In this document: one piece after another, positions 1-10,547 of the stretch | How positions within the stretch are numbered: the stretch's first letter is position 1 | How the letters are laid out: each line of letters begins with the position of its first letter | DNA from: Neonectria sp. B-13 | Lineage: Eukaryota; Ascomycota; Sordariomycetes; Hypocreales; Nectriaceae | Length of the DNA: 64,000 nt | Reading direction: 5' to 3' | NCBI GenBank assembly: GCA_002682825.1 | Contig: NOKP01000003.1 | Span: 1,054,001 to 1,118,000, forward strand | The notes under the pieces: generated by a model | Told to the model about the DNA's origin: nothing | Database searches by the model: none | What the model saw: the letters and a program-made list of their open reading frames with translations, nothing else | Program-made: the position numbers and the translations under genes

Positions 1-788
1 TTGTGCGCATTATGAACCTTCTTGGGCTGTACTCAGACCCTGAGATAAGCAGGGAAAGGTTCATCGGTTTATTGGAACCTAGTCGGAACGAACTGATGAG
101 CCGTTATTCCGACCCCAATTTTGACGCAACGGCCTGCATCAGGAACGATCCCGACTACAAAATGACATACGACGGCTACGCCAAGTTTTTGAAGAAAGAC
201 TTGGCATTCGGTGTGGTTAGAGAATCAGTTTCGAGTGGAAAGAAGTTCAAAGCCAAGGTCCACGAGACGGCAAAGGCCATGATCGCCCGAGGTGTTGTAA
301 GCATACAATTATATCAACCTTGCGAACCCAGAGAATACTAATCATGATTCCTACTTCTCAAGGCATTCGCGGAAGTGATTCGCGAGAAATACCCCGAGCA
401 TGTGCGACTTTCTATCCACCCCTCGACTGGACTGACCAAGATATCAATGCCCTTGATTCCCCAGCCGGATACCTTCTCCATGACTCCGTGGCATTGTGCG
501 GTAGCCGTCGACATCTATGGGAACTTCAAAACATTGCACGTTGCTGCTTTGAATAAGTCACATGAACTAGTCCATAGATGTGGTCATCCATACTTCTTCC
601 GCGAGCGTTCTAGGCTGTGGGAGTGGGATACGGAAGTGGAGTTTGAGCATCTTTACGGAGGTGGACTAGTGGTGCGTAACGCTGCTGGGCTTAAACAGGT
701 TAAAAAACCTTTGTCCGATGCGGATAAAGTGAAGTTGGCTTCTCTTGCCATAGTGCAGGGTAGACTCATCCTGGAAGGGTTTGATTGA
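1..788 (+). CDS. Isocyanide synthase, DIT1/PvcA family (5' end outside window)
   Basis: The C-terminal ~239 residues are visible as two exons, 1-296 and 363-788. The intron 297-362 has donor GTAAGC, branch-like ACTAATC and an AAG acceptor; it is phase 0 and restores the reading AFAEVIREKYPEHVRLSIHP. The segment VRLSIHPSTG..KISMPLIPQ..TPWHCAVAV is characteristic of the pyoverdine/dityrosine (DIT1/PvcA) family, whose members make vinyl isocyanides from Tyr or Trp in bacteria and xanthocillin-type isocyanides in fungi. No fused dioxygenase or NRPS domain follows, because the frame stops after LILEGFD. A DJ-1/PfpI gene with isocyanide-hydratase features lies ~1.1 kb downstream on the same strand. 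The start and N-terminal substrate region lie left of the window, so the amino-acid substrate cannot be judged. The family call is firm; the product is inference. Confidence 0.85.
297..362 (+). other. Intron with AAG acceptor in isocyanide synthase
   Basis: This 66-bp phase-0 intron starts GTAAGC and ends at AAG. No CAG or TAG in the interval keeps the protein in frame. Confidence 0.7.
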
Positions 789-1219
789 GGATGCCGTACA
801 TGCAGTTCATTCAAGGGGTCCATATTTCAATAGCTAGCTCATCTTTACTCAACGGTGCTCTTAACCTACATCCCTATTGTCTCTCCCACTTTCGCTGAAA
901 GTGGTTTTTGTTTCATCATTCTGGGCACATGAATTCCGGGTTGTATTAATCTTAAAGACATATGTATCCGCATGGAAAGGATTTATCTGCTTCATCTTTC
1001 GTGTTCTAGAATACCAGCCGTAGCAACACCGGGGAAAGTATCAACTGAAGATCAGTCATCGCGTTGGACTGGATTAGCATTAGAGTGGATTTGGATGGAC
1101 TGGACTGGACTGAATCGAGAGGTCTGGAGCCTTCTGGTAAGGGTGCACTCTAACACACCTACACCATCAAGTCCTGCATAGACATAGTAGGGCAAGCAAG
1201 CCCACGCCGGTGAGGGTTG

Positions 1220-1309
1220 TGTTAGATTATACTGTCAGGCCAAAAACATAGTACACCACTATAATTGGTACCTGCTTGCGTATCTAAGTCTATATACCGC
1301 AATCTAACA
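1220..1309. repeat. Left 90-bp terminal direct repeat
   Basis: It starts TGTTAGATT and ends AATCTAACA. It is the same length as the copy at 1438-1527 and differs from it by nine transitions. Confidence 0.85.
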
Positions 1310-1437
1310 CACACCCCCAGCGTGAACGGCTTCCAGAGGCTTTACGCTGGTTTATTAGGTCATTGGGAGATTATTAGCTGCTCTTTCTAACGGTAGTTAC
1401 AGGCAACAGAGTTTTCTCCACCTCCGAGACTCTTAAT

Positions 1438-1527
1438 TGTCAGATTACACTATCAGGCTAAAAATATAGTGCACCACTATAATTGGTACCTGCTTGCGTA
1501 TCTAAGTCCATATACTGCAATCTGACA
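1438..1527. repeat. Right 90-bp terminal direct repeat
   Basis: It starts TGTCAGATT and ends AATCTGACA. The terminal CA/TG dinucleotides are intact here but read TA in the left copy on both arms, as expected from strand-symmetric CpA-to-TpA mutation. Confidence 0.85.
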
Positions 1528-1933
1528 GGTTGTTAGATCTCGTGACTGCGTAAGTGGGATCTAACGGTCTAAGTTGGGTGCCTCTGGCACCGGGAAATGT
1601 ATGATCAAATGATGCTAATTTAGGCTGATTGAATTGATGATAATTACGACCTTAATAACGTCGTTATGACTAATGGATTGACCGGCGAGGGATTTCCCTA
1701 ATCTACAGTCTCTGAGACCCCTGCTTCCTCAGTCATCCGACGGAACCGGACCCTTCCGTCTAACAAGGGTGCTCCTCACGTGTTGCGGCCGAGACCGAGA
1801 TCTGCTTAAAAAGGTGCTGATCAATCAACCTTTCCCCTCTTTGCTTCTTGAATCTACAGATACCTACACAATAGCAAACTGCAATCTTGGCCTTGTCCCT
1901 TATTACCTCCCAGCGTCGCGGCAAACCAATAAG

Positions 1934-2785
1934 ATGATGCGTTGTAATCTCGCCAATGTATTATTTCCCAAAAGACCTACGGCAGCAGTGTTGCCTCAAT
2001 CATCTTGCCACAGGAGGTTAAGTTATCAGCAACATCCGCTGATATCTCAAACCGGTGAGTAGGCTGGCTATTATAACTTTAATCACTCTCTTAAGTATAT
2101 ATAATATGGGCTGTTTTCTGACCAAATTTAAGATAAACCTCTCAACTTTGGCGTTATTGTGTTTCCAGGCTTCCAAGCACTCGATGTATTTGGTCCACTG
2201 GATGCGCTTAATTTACTCTCAAAGTCGTATAAGATGAACCTGTATATCATTTCCGAGACTATGGAGCCTGTATCAACGAAGCTACTTGGTCATAAGAACC
2301 CTATGGGGTCTGACTTTGGGCAACGCATTGTGCCAACACATACGTTTAACATAGCCCCTCCGCTCGATTTGCTTCTGGTTCCGGGCGGGCAGGGAACGCG
2401 AGCACCGGGCATAAGCAGTGCCATTGAGTATATCAGGGAGACATATCCCTCGCTTCAGTACCTAATCACGGTCTGCACGGGCTCCGCCGTCGCGGCACGT
2501 GCTGGGGTCCTGGATGGAAAACAGGCAACGACAAACAAGCGGTCGTGGGACTCAACGGTAGCGCTGCGTCCCGAGGTGAAATGGATACATCAAGCGCGTT
2601 GGGTACACGATGGCAATATCTGGACATCTTCTGGTATCAGTGCCGGAATTGACGTTATCTTTGCGTGGATAGAGGCTGTATATGGGTCTAGTGTTGCAAA
2701 GACTATTGCTGACAGGATGGAGTATACCCGGGTAACTGATTCCAGCTCTGATCCATTCGCCGAGTTGTATCATCCGAGAATATAA
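1934..2785 (+). CDS. DJ-1/PfpI family protein, isocyanide hydratase-like
   Basis: The main exon (2133-2785) encodes a complete DJ-1/PfpI fold: FPGFQALDVFGPLDAL near the N terminus, PGGQGTRAPG, the nucleophile elbow VCTGSA (Cys about residue 155) and the SGISAGID segment. The Asp in LDxxGP and the Cys-Thr pair match the arrangement in isocyanide hydratases of this superfamily, which convert R-NC to N-formamides; XanA of the fungal xanthocillin cluster is such a protein. The main exon has no ATG, because an in-frame stop at 2129-2131 precedes KPLNFGVIV. The best solution is an exon 1934-2054 with donor GTGAGT at 2055 and an AAG acceptor at 2132, joining in phase 1 to give ~257 aa. The 40-aa N terminus is the weak part. 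Enzymatic role is inferred from family and neighbour. Confidence 0.75.
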
Positions 2786-3826
2786 GTATAAGAGAGGCTC
2801 TAGTTAAAGAGCCTGGGCAGCTTAGTATTTTTTGAGTTTTGGAAATATAATACAAGAGATTTATCTGATATTAGTGAAATTTTTTAATTTAACAGAGTAA
2901 AGTGTAACGTTCCATGTCTATCCTAAGGGTATAGGATAGGCAAGGGGGCGTTCGGACTTGATTGGAGTGTGATTAGGACGTTGGCATTAAGCAAGCCAAC
3001 TGTGAGGTATCTACAGCTGCTGAGGGGATGAGCTGTACCCGAACGCTGTTAGTTAGGCGGTGCGATAAGCTCCATATGTATACTTTAAACAATCACGGGG
3101 CATAGCAATACTGTTAACTCAGTAGCCTTCTCGCCGGATAACTAGCAACTTGTCTTAGCCTTACGGGATTCTACTATCCAGATCCGGGGCCTAATAGCTG
3201 GCTTTAATATAAAATAGGACGCTTGTAAGTACTGTGCTGATTTGTATATTAAATGTATAGTGCACTTTCTCAGGGAACTGCTTTTCGTTGTTCAGATATT
3301 TTAGACTGTGTTCTCTTTCTAACTTATTAAAGATTCAGCCCTGGATTATAGTATTGCACTGAAAGGGGAAATCCGCCTGCTGCTTAGTCTAAGATATAAT
3401 AATTAGCCTGCAACCAGTCATCCTATAAACTATAGTCATCCTATAAACAGTAGATCCCAGTCAGCGTCCGTATGGGGAATCTTCAACTAATAACCGGCAT
3501 AGGAACAGTCATCCTGCAAATACGCGCATTCACAGGATAACTGCAGAATAGCAGTTAGGCTACTTAAAACTATGTCCAGATTATTGGGCGTGTGCAGGGA
3601 CATTTGGAGACAGCCGCATTCCAACCCATTTTCATCTACAATAACGCAGTGTACAATGATTGGATGGCCTCATTCGATTCCCCTACTGTTGTTCCACAAT
3701 TTATTTAAGTTATGAGTAAATCCAATGTATTTTGACGTGACAATTGGGGAATATGAAAAATCGCGAAAACTACATACAAAACGACCGCAGAGCAATGCGT
3801 GGGGTGGACAGACCCCTGTCACAGCC
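2786..3826. other. Intergenic, no gene recognised
   Basis: This is a moderately AT-rich spacer. It contains a short tandem duplication at about 3418-3449, where the 14-mer GTCATCCTATAAAC occurs twice. ORFs here are short and lack family features. Confidence 0.6.
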
Positions 3827-5119
3827 ATGATCGTAAAACTCCCACCCGAAGTGCTGCAACAGGTGAAAGCCAGACCATCAAGTCTCCCCAGGTCCGCTGC
3901 TAACCTAACATAGGTCCTGTTGCATGTCCACGACGGTTTTGAAAGACATCGCTTCGGCGGATATGATCCCCCGCTGGGTCGGTACGAACTGAAAGGGATC
4001 AACCTTCGGGCCAACTTGTGTTCTCTGCGATCAGTCAACCGGCTATTCCACCAGCTGGTCACGCCATTGCTGTTTCAGCATGTCGTCATCAGCAGCAGCA
4101 GCGGTATACAGCATTTTCAGCAATTATCAAAAAGTCCTCCACTGCGCCGCCTAGTCCGTCGCCTTGAGATCTGCGTCGAAGTCCAGCCTGTGACTGACTT
4201 TGACTTTTACGACGCAAGGTTGAAGAAGAATAAGAAAAAGAATCTGAAATATCTCGCGCGGTTAGCTATTGTCATCCATACTACCTTGCCAAGGTTCTCT
4301 GGCGTCAAGGTATTGAAGCTCGACTTTGCGGATATTCCGTATAACCTCAACCGGGAGCAGGACGTCTGGCCGCCTGTGTGCTGCTACGTGCAGGACACCG
4401 CAAACTTCTTCGAGTCATTCGCTACGGCTATGCGCAGGTCTCAGCTTGATAAGCTAGATGAAGTTAACCTCTCGTTACCTCTTGCATACGACTTTGGTTA
4501 CATCCTGGACGACGACCACACCGACACAAGTGGCTACTCAACAAGGGCTCTTTTTCAACAGCTCAAGTATCTCAGCCTTCACTACGGACAGAGCACAGAT
4601 GATGGCGAGGGCATAGAATTCCGGTTTCGAATACCAAACGAAAAGTACGACAAGTACATCCGGCAGCTACTACCACTCGCGCCGAACATACACTCTCTAA
4701 AACTCAAGGGCTCTGACATCTTAATGCTCGACCAGTCGGCATTCTCTCCTCTGTGCTTGCGGTCGTTGAGCTTGGAGAGCTTGTCGATAACCGGCGATGC
4801 CTTCACGGCGCTCATCCAGCAATCCACAGCCCTCGACGAGGTCATTCTCAGAGGCGTCTACCTTGAGTCCGGCACGTGGAAGGAGATCCTCTCGGCGATG
4901 AGCCAGTCGCCGATTACGTCCTTTTACATCGAGACGTGCGGCTACCAGAGGGAAGTTGAAAGCGTAGATTTCTGCCCGCCGAATCCGGGGTCGCGGCCTA
5001 ACGATGCTTATATAGAGACTACTGAAGCTAACGATCTTAATGCTTGCGAGGCTGTGTTATTAGAGGTGCATTTAGGGTCAGGGTCAGAGCCGTGTTCTAG
5101 GGACTTAGTGCAATTCTAA
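3827..5119 (+). CDS. F-box/LRR-like protein
   Basis: Exon 1 is only 12 codons (3827-3862, MIVKLPPEVLQQ). A 51-bp intron (3863-3913, donor GTGAAA, branch GCTAACCTAAC, acceptor TAG) joins it in phase 0 to exon 2, giving 413 aa. The join recreates an F-box: LPPEVLQQVLLHV, then LRSVNRLFHQLVTPLLFQHV. The remainder has leucine-rich segments (LKYLSLHYG, IHSLKLKGSD, LRSLSLESLSI, LDEVILRGVYL), as in fungal proteins that recruit substrates to SCF ubiquitin ligases through Skp1. No specific target can be named. Without the intron the F-box is split between two frames, which supports the splice. The gene abuts the AT-rich island, a common setting for fast-evolving fungal F-box paralogues. Confidence 0.75.
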
Positions 5120-6830
5120 GCGGGCAGTGAAAACAGAGAGAAAATTCTATAGAAATACTATTATACTAATGCATAAGGTAATATTTAGATATAATAGTCC
5201 TTAGTAGTATATACCTAGAGAAGGAGCTAAAGGTTAAATAGTATAAAAGAAAATAGAAAAAACAATAATATAATAGGCTTAATACTTAAGCCTAAAGTTA
5301 TATATAACAGTCAGGTCCCCTCTATAAGGGAACCTAATGTATAATGATTACTGTATTATGCATTGATTTCTTTGTCTTAAGCCTGGTTGGTTTTAAAGTT
5401 CTTTATTAACCTTTGCATCTAACCTAAACCTATCTACCTTTTCCATCCAGTCTAAGTTTTTCCTTAACCCTATTCCTAGTACATAATCCTACCCTTGTTG
5501 ATCCTTGTTTCCCTTGATTTCTAGATGGACTAGCTGGCTATCTATACTAGTTCTATGCATTCTAGTAGCTCTTAGAACTAAAGGGTATATTTGTCTCTAG
5601 ATAATTCTTTGATAATAACTTTATTATCTTTATTATCTAACCTAGCTTTTAATTGCTTAGTAAGGGCTTTAAGTAGTATTTTCTCTTTTATAATAAAGCT
5701 AATATTATTAATCTTAATAGTTTTATTATTAAGAAGTAAGTAATAGCTAAATATAGCTAGATATACCTTTTAGATAGTATTAATTATTATATAGTTAAAC
5801 TTAAAGCTATTAAGACTATAAAGTTTAACTTAGTAAAAGTATTACTTATACTTAATAGTTTTTATCTTTCTATCTAAAGAATAATAGTATTCTATTTTAT
5901 ATATTTTATAACTTTATATTTTACTATTTAATTATAAGATATAATAGATAATTAGAAAAGTAGTATATATTATAGTTATATTATACTATATTATAATATA
6001 TTAAAAAAGAAAGAAAAAGACTAATCTAACTTATTAGCTTAATAAGAAATAATTAAGTTATTTATATATACTATAGTTTAAGATAAGCTTTTTATAAATT
6101 AGATATTAAGATTAAAGAGAAGAACTTAGATAAATTATAAAAATAGACTTAAGGTATAATATTAATATAAACTATATTACTAAGAAAGCTTATTATATTT
6201 AAGTTATTAGGATTAATAGTATTAAGTATAATATCTTATTATATTAACTATTATATATTATTTATTATATTATTTTAATCTATTAGATAATATTAACTAA
6301 AGCTAAAATTACTATAAATAATAGTTAGATTTATTCTAAAAGTATAAGATAGATCTAAAGTATATAGTTTAATAATTAAGTAGATTAGAATATTATAATA
6401 AGTAATATAGATTATAATAGTAATATATAAAGGTAAGTTATTATATAATTAAGTAAGAGTATTAATAGTTAAGGAGCTTAAGGCTCTTATCTAATATACT
6501 AAATAAATATATATATATACATAAGACTAATATAGTCAAATAGTATTAAGTTATATTAAATAGTGCCTATTCAATGTGCATATACTCATAGTATTGAACT
6601 GTGTTGAATAGAGCTCATTCAACGTATAAGTGTTATACACTGTGATAGGAAGGAAAAAGTAGGTACTAAAATGATTCTACTAGTTGTAACCGCCTGGTCC
6701 TAACCCGGGCTGTAATATTTATACTTTCTAAATTATCTTTTTATATTCTATTTAACTTTCTATATAATATAATAATTATACAATTAATTATATATAATAA
6801 CTGCTTTCTGAATTGTATTATAGCTTAATT
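5120..6830. repeat. Extremely AT-rich island, probable RIP-mutated relic
   Basis: From about 5.58 to 6.57 kb the sequence is almost only A and T, with runs of TA-rich words, stops in all frames and no ORF of note. Both borders return abruptly to ordinary composition near the flanking F-box genes. This is the usual appearance of repeats destroyed by RIP in Pezizomycotina. No terminal repeat or coding remnant could be recognised, so the original element is unknown. A short inverted pair (GTTGAAT/ATTCAAC) lies near 6603-6623. Confidence 0.75.
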
Positions 6831-7135
6831 CGCCCCCCTATAACAACGGCTGGTTGAGGTTTCCAATTAGGCCGTTTGGTCTGGTTCAATAGCGGAGTCC
6901 AACACGTAGCCCACAAGAGGAAAGACTGTGGGCCAAAATCACCCCATTCTTATTGGACAGCAAAAGCAGGCCTGCCTTATGTCACATGCATGCACATTAC
7001 GGCAGGATGGGAGTTGCCACGTTGGTAACCCAGAACCAACAAGACATTTGCTCAATCACACAAAATCACTCATATCCGCACTTCTCCGCTCCAAAGCCTT
7101 TTCCTTATATCTAAACGACTATATATCTCGATGAA
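6831..7135. promoter_or_regulatory. Presumed promoter of the downstream F-box gene
   Basis: This non-coding segment of normal composition ends with ACGACTATATATCTCG just before the ATG at 7136, so any TATA-like run is very close to the start codon. It contains one AACCAAC word at 7034-7040. Confidence 0.4.
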
Positions 7136-8551
7136 ATGGGTTCTCCACCCATCGTCAAATCTACTCGGCCTGACCAGCCAGCGTCTCTTGAACTACTACC
7201 ACCTGAGATCCTGCTTCAGATCGTCACCAACATTTCCGGCCTCGATACGCTCTGGAGCTTGCTGAAGGCGTCGCCTTACACATTGCAACTCTTCAACAGC
7301 CATGCCCTCGACATTACTGAAGGCATACTCTCCGGTCCGAACTCGATACTGCCACCCAAGATCCAAGAACTCGTTCGCGGCGTCATTCTTGTGCGCTCCA
7401 AGGTCCTTCCATTCGAGAATCTTAATGAGTTCCAGGAGGATTTCATGCGCCCCATGCTTCCTTTCACTGTGCCACAAGCCAAAGTAGTCAAGACACTTGG
7501 CCCTGAAATTCTGTCGGCCTCGACCGTGCCAGTAGCGGTACTTCGATCCGTTGTCGCAACGGCATACCAAGCATCCGCCCTATCGCAAGCATGTTTGGAA
7601 TCGTGTCTGGCACGGGTGAGAGCCCCGAGTTTCAGGCCGTTGCACTCTTGGGATCCTCAACCCCACTACACACACAGTTATGACAGGCCCGGAAAACGTA
7701 CTTCAAGTCCAGCTCGGGATGTTCCAGCCTGGGATCGCGAGTTCGTCGGTAGACCCGCCAAGGTGGTTGATGCAGGGCAACCTACCTGGGTAGAGGAAAT
7801 GCGTGCCTTGCGTGCCATGTGGCTCATACAAGTAACGGGTGAAGTGCAGCGTTTGGTTGCAGACAAGGCGGGCACGATTGGCTGGTCGGATGAAGATATC
7901 GACAGGCTGGTCGACATGGACCCGGTAGACTTGTTGGAGATGCCCCGAATCCGCTTCACCCGTTTCTCCGCCGCAGAAGAGATCAAGACGGCGATGCAAT
8001 ATTTGTTAACACTCGGGGACGCGACGAAAGATGTATACTACCGATTACCCCGACCACCTCCAGCTTCAGCGAGTACCAGATGGATAACAGCGTTGCCGAA
8101 CGAAAGAGAGAACACGATGGTTGTGCGTGGCTTTCGTCAGAACAACAAGTTCCAATTTTTGCGTAAAGCCGGTGAAGGTTCGTCTGTTCCAGCGGATGCC
8201 GAACCAGTCATACTTCCAGTTTTCACGGACGAATTTCATTGGGGCCAGACTAAAAGCGCCTTGGAGAGACATTCTTTTGGGGTGACGTTTTTTGGAAATG
8301 TCTCACGCAAAAAGGAAGCCTGCCCTCAAACACCCATTATCGGTGTCAAGTTCGACTCTTTCCGCCCGCTGGGTTTCGCCTTCTGGGATCAGCTGAGGAT
8401 GCACCTCCTCGGTCTGGCTCCCAGTTTACATCCGGGGCGGCCAATGTCACGCGGCTTTTACATCTTTGCATGGGAAAGTATTCTACCCCCGGAGGAGGTC
8501 GCAAGTCTGAAAGCTGCGCTTCGGGAGGGAAGGCAGGATGTTTCGGACTAA
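7136..8551 (+). CDS. F-box domain protein
   Basis: A single-exon ORF of 471 aa. Residues about 17-50 (SLELLPPEILLQIVTNISGL, then LWSLLKASPYTLQLF) have the F-box pattern that binds Skp1. The rest is a long region without recognisable repeats, typical of ascomycete F-box proteins annotated only by this motif. It ends in an acidic, charged tail (ALREGRQDVSD). The start is the first ATG of the frame. It lies on the other side of the AT-rich island from another F-box gene on the same strand, but the two share no obvious similarity outside the motif. Role in ubiquitin ligation is inferred from the motif alone. Confidence 0.75.
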   Translation: MGSPPIVKSTRPDQPASLELLPPEILLQIVTNISGLDTLWSLLKASPYTLQLFNSHALDITEGILSGPNSILPPKIQELVRGVILVRSKVLPFENLNEFQEDFMRPMLPFTVPQAKVVKTLGPEILSASTVPVAVLRSVVATAYQASALSQACLESCLARVRAPSFRPLHSWDPQPHYTHSYDRPGKRTSSPARDVPAWDREFVGRPAKVVDAGQPTWVEEMRALRAMWLIQVTGEVQRLVADKAGTIGWSDEDIDRLVDMDPVDLLEMPRIRFTRFSAAEEIKTAMQYLLTLGDATKDVYYRLPRPPPASASTRWITALPNERENTMVVRGFRQNNKFQFLRKAGEGSSVPADAEPVILPVFTDEFHWGQTKSALERHSFGVTFFGNVSRKKEACPQTPIIGVKFDSFRPLGFAFWDQLRMHLLGLAPSLHPGRPMSRGFYIFAWESILPPEEVASLKAALREGRQDVSD

Positions 8552-9147
8552 TGCCTACTACCTCTGAAGATTCAAATTCCACTTAGTAAAGGTTAAATTA
8601 GTCAATATTTCATGTTTTCAGTCCAGCTCTCCCCTTGTTTCTCTGTTAGTGCTAGAGTCAGTCTCAAGTATTGATGGTTACCAATCGATCAGAATATTGA
8701 TTTTCATGAATGCGACACAGCTTGCTCATGAAAAAGTGACTTGCATTGTGTCGTGTGCTGTGGTGTATTGAGATGGAGGGAACAAGGCTGGCCTAACCTT
8801 TCATCTTGATGAGAGACGGCCAGGTCACTGTGGCTTGGGACGTAATTCTCATAAATTAGATATCAAGGCTGGAGAGAGATACCCTAGACCGATTGTGAGA
8901 ACAGGATATGATATAAACGTGAACTATCTACCTGGAAATCTCACTACGTCTAAATGATGAGGATTGTTATTTCTGGGCATGGCATTGTACTGTGTTTTCC
9001 ACCGTGTATTGTCTGCTGTGTTGCTTTGATCTATCTGATAATATTGGCCAAAGCTAGAAAGAACTTATAAACTTAGCCCTGCAACCATCGCTATAAAGCC
9101 CTAATATCCTTGTTTATGATCCATTGCCACCGCGAGGGTCGAAGGAA
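8552..9147. other. Intergenic spacer
   Basis: No coding signal, RNA gene or clear repeat is seen. It separates the 3' ends of two convergent genes. Confidence 0.6.
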
Positions 9148-10547
9148 TCATGGAGTAGTGACAGTAAACAAGAGCATAATTTTAGCCGATTTCGCCACGT
9201 CACTAACGCTGGTCCCAATGACTGTGTAGGGAATGTTGGGGACGAATATATCAACCTTATCGATGGTCTTTATTCCCAATTTTGCCTTGTGGTTTAGCAG
9301 GAAATATGCTGATGCTGCTCCATTGGGGGTGCCGAGTACAGCATGTAATTCCTCCCGGTTCTTCTTCACGTCGAGTGTCAAGCGGTCGTTCCACTTTCCA
9401 ATTGTCGGGCTTCCGCCGTACTTCTTGATCAGTGCCTTGAACAAAATCGATAGGGTGGATTCGTTGGTAACCCGCGACCGAATAATGTACTTGACGTTTT
9501 TGACATCAGCGCCAGCGTCTGCATAAGCGCAGGCCCTTGTCTGAAATTACCCGAATCGGCATGTTAGCGGTTTCTCTATTGGGGTAAAGGCAAGGTTCAT
9601 GGCATTGTAAGCCACAACAAGTGCAGAGAACGAGCGAAATCCAGATATCAAGAGGAAGAAGAGAAAGGAACGAAGGTTGGCTCACCCATTGCATCCACGC
9701 CGCGTCACTCCACTAAGACTCGGGGTTAGTCGATTGGAAAGGTGGAATTTTGATTTAATTGGAATTGGACACCAAACGTACCTGGCGAATGTGCGTCACA
9801 GGGCTCCCTGATATCCAGAACGGATTGCGATCGATTGCGGCCTTGACTGCCAAGTTATTGTCTGCAATTATGACACCAGCATCCAGAATGAAGGAGGTGG
9901 TGAAGAACGCTCCCGTGGGCTGTGGGTAGTTTCACTCAAGTCAGCACTTGCCTGTCTCTGTACCGCTAACTGGTGCACATGATTCTGCAAGGAAGATCGT
10001 CGCCCTATTTATCTAATGAAATGCGTGAATGACTTACCACGCCGTGTTGCACTTGATCAGGATCGGGATCGTCGGGGTCATCATATATATCCCCTGATCT
10101 GGAATTGACCCAATGCATATCGACGGTCTTCTTAGTTATGCCGAGAGCGCTGAATGCTGCGTCCAAGTAGTTTCGAAAATACGGCGCGTCATCGTCGGTT
10201 GAGGTCGTGTCCCAACCTTCCAGTTCCTCTAAGCCATAGCCTTGCAAGTGTTCCGGAGCCTCTAGCGAAACCCCTTTGTTGGCCACCTTAGCAGCCTCTT
10301 TAGACACGACCAGCTTACAAAGCAGATTGTTTCCCTTCTCGACAGCTCTGTCATAAACCGGGTCTTCTTCCCGCTTGGTGAGATTTGTAACCACATTGTC
10401 ATGGAAACTTCGCTCTGTGACAGAGACGCGGGGGTTCAGACCAAGAGTTCGAGATGGGCCAGCATAAAAGAGTAGGACAAGGGAAAGGACAGCAACGGGA
10501 AAAAATGTGAAGAGTGACCTCCACGAGGATTGAGACCGTCTATCCAT
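9148..10547 (-). CDS. Uncharacterised membrane-anchored or secreted protein
   Basis: Four exons: 10547-10038, 9919-9782, 9712-9686 (only 27 bp) and 9540-9148, all joined in phase 0, giving 355 aa. Introns are 118, 69 and 145 bp with GTAAGT, GTACGT and GTGAGC donors and CAG, TAG and CAG acceptors. A hydrophobic stretch at residues ~13-30 (FTFFPVAVLSLVLLFYAG) is a signal anchor or uncleaved signal peptide. The body contains an acidic stretch (DIYDDPDDPDPDQ) and no motif I can assign to a known enzyme. Each splice keeps an open frame through otherwise stop-containing DNA, so the gene is credible although the function is unknown. Its promoter faces the GTTGGTT-rich interval shared with the SGNH hydrolase gene. 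Confidence 0.65.

Larger units (their letters stand above)
1220..1527. mobile_element. TRIM-like (miniature LTR-type) element, 308 bp
   Basis: Two 90-bp direct repeats bracket 128 bp of non-coding DNA. Each repeat begins TG and ends CA, with short terminal inverted repeats (TGTTAGATT/AATCTAACA on the left, TGTCAGATT/AATCTGACA on the right), as LTRs do. The whole unit is flanked by the 5-bp direct duplication GGTTG (1215-1219 and 1528-1532), the expected footprint of one insertion. The repeats are 81/90 identical and all nine differences are transitions, consistent with RIP. No tRNA-complementary TGG primer site follows the left repeat and no purine tract precedes the right one, so a retrotransposon origin is inferred. 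Two adjacent copies of a foldback element are the alternative. Confidence 0.55.
789..1933. other. Intergenic stretch holding a miniature terminal-repeat element
   Basis: No convincing gene is present; the short ORF at 972-1181 has no family features. The stretch contains two 90-bp direct repeats (1220-1309, 1438-1527), an internal hairpin (about 1318-1350, arms CCAGCGT/ACGCTGG) and a further inverted pair (GTTAGATC 1532-1539, GATCTAAC 1558-1565) just outside the right repeat. Confidence 0.7.

Noticed and set aside
1310..1437. Primer-binding site and polypurine tract inside the TRIM-like element
   Set aside because: The sequence after the left repeat does not start TGG and the sequence before the right repeat is not purine-rich, so these parts were not annotated.
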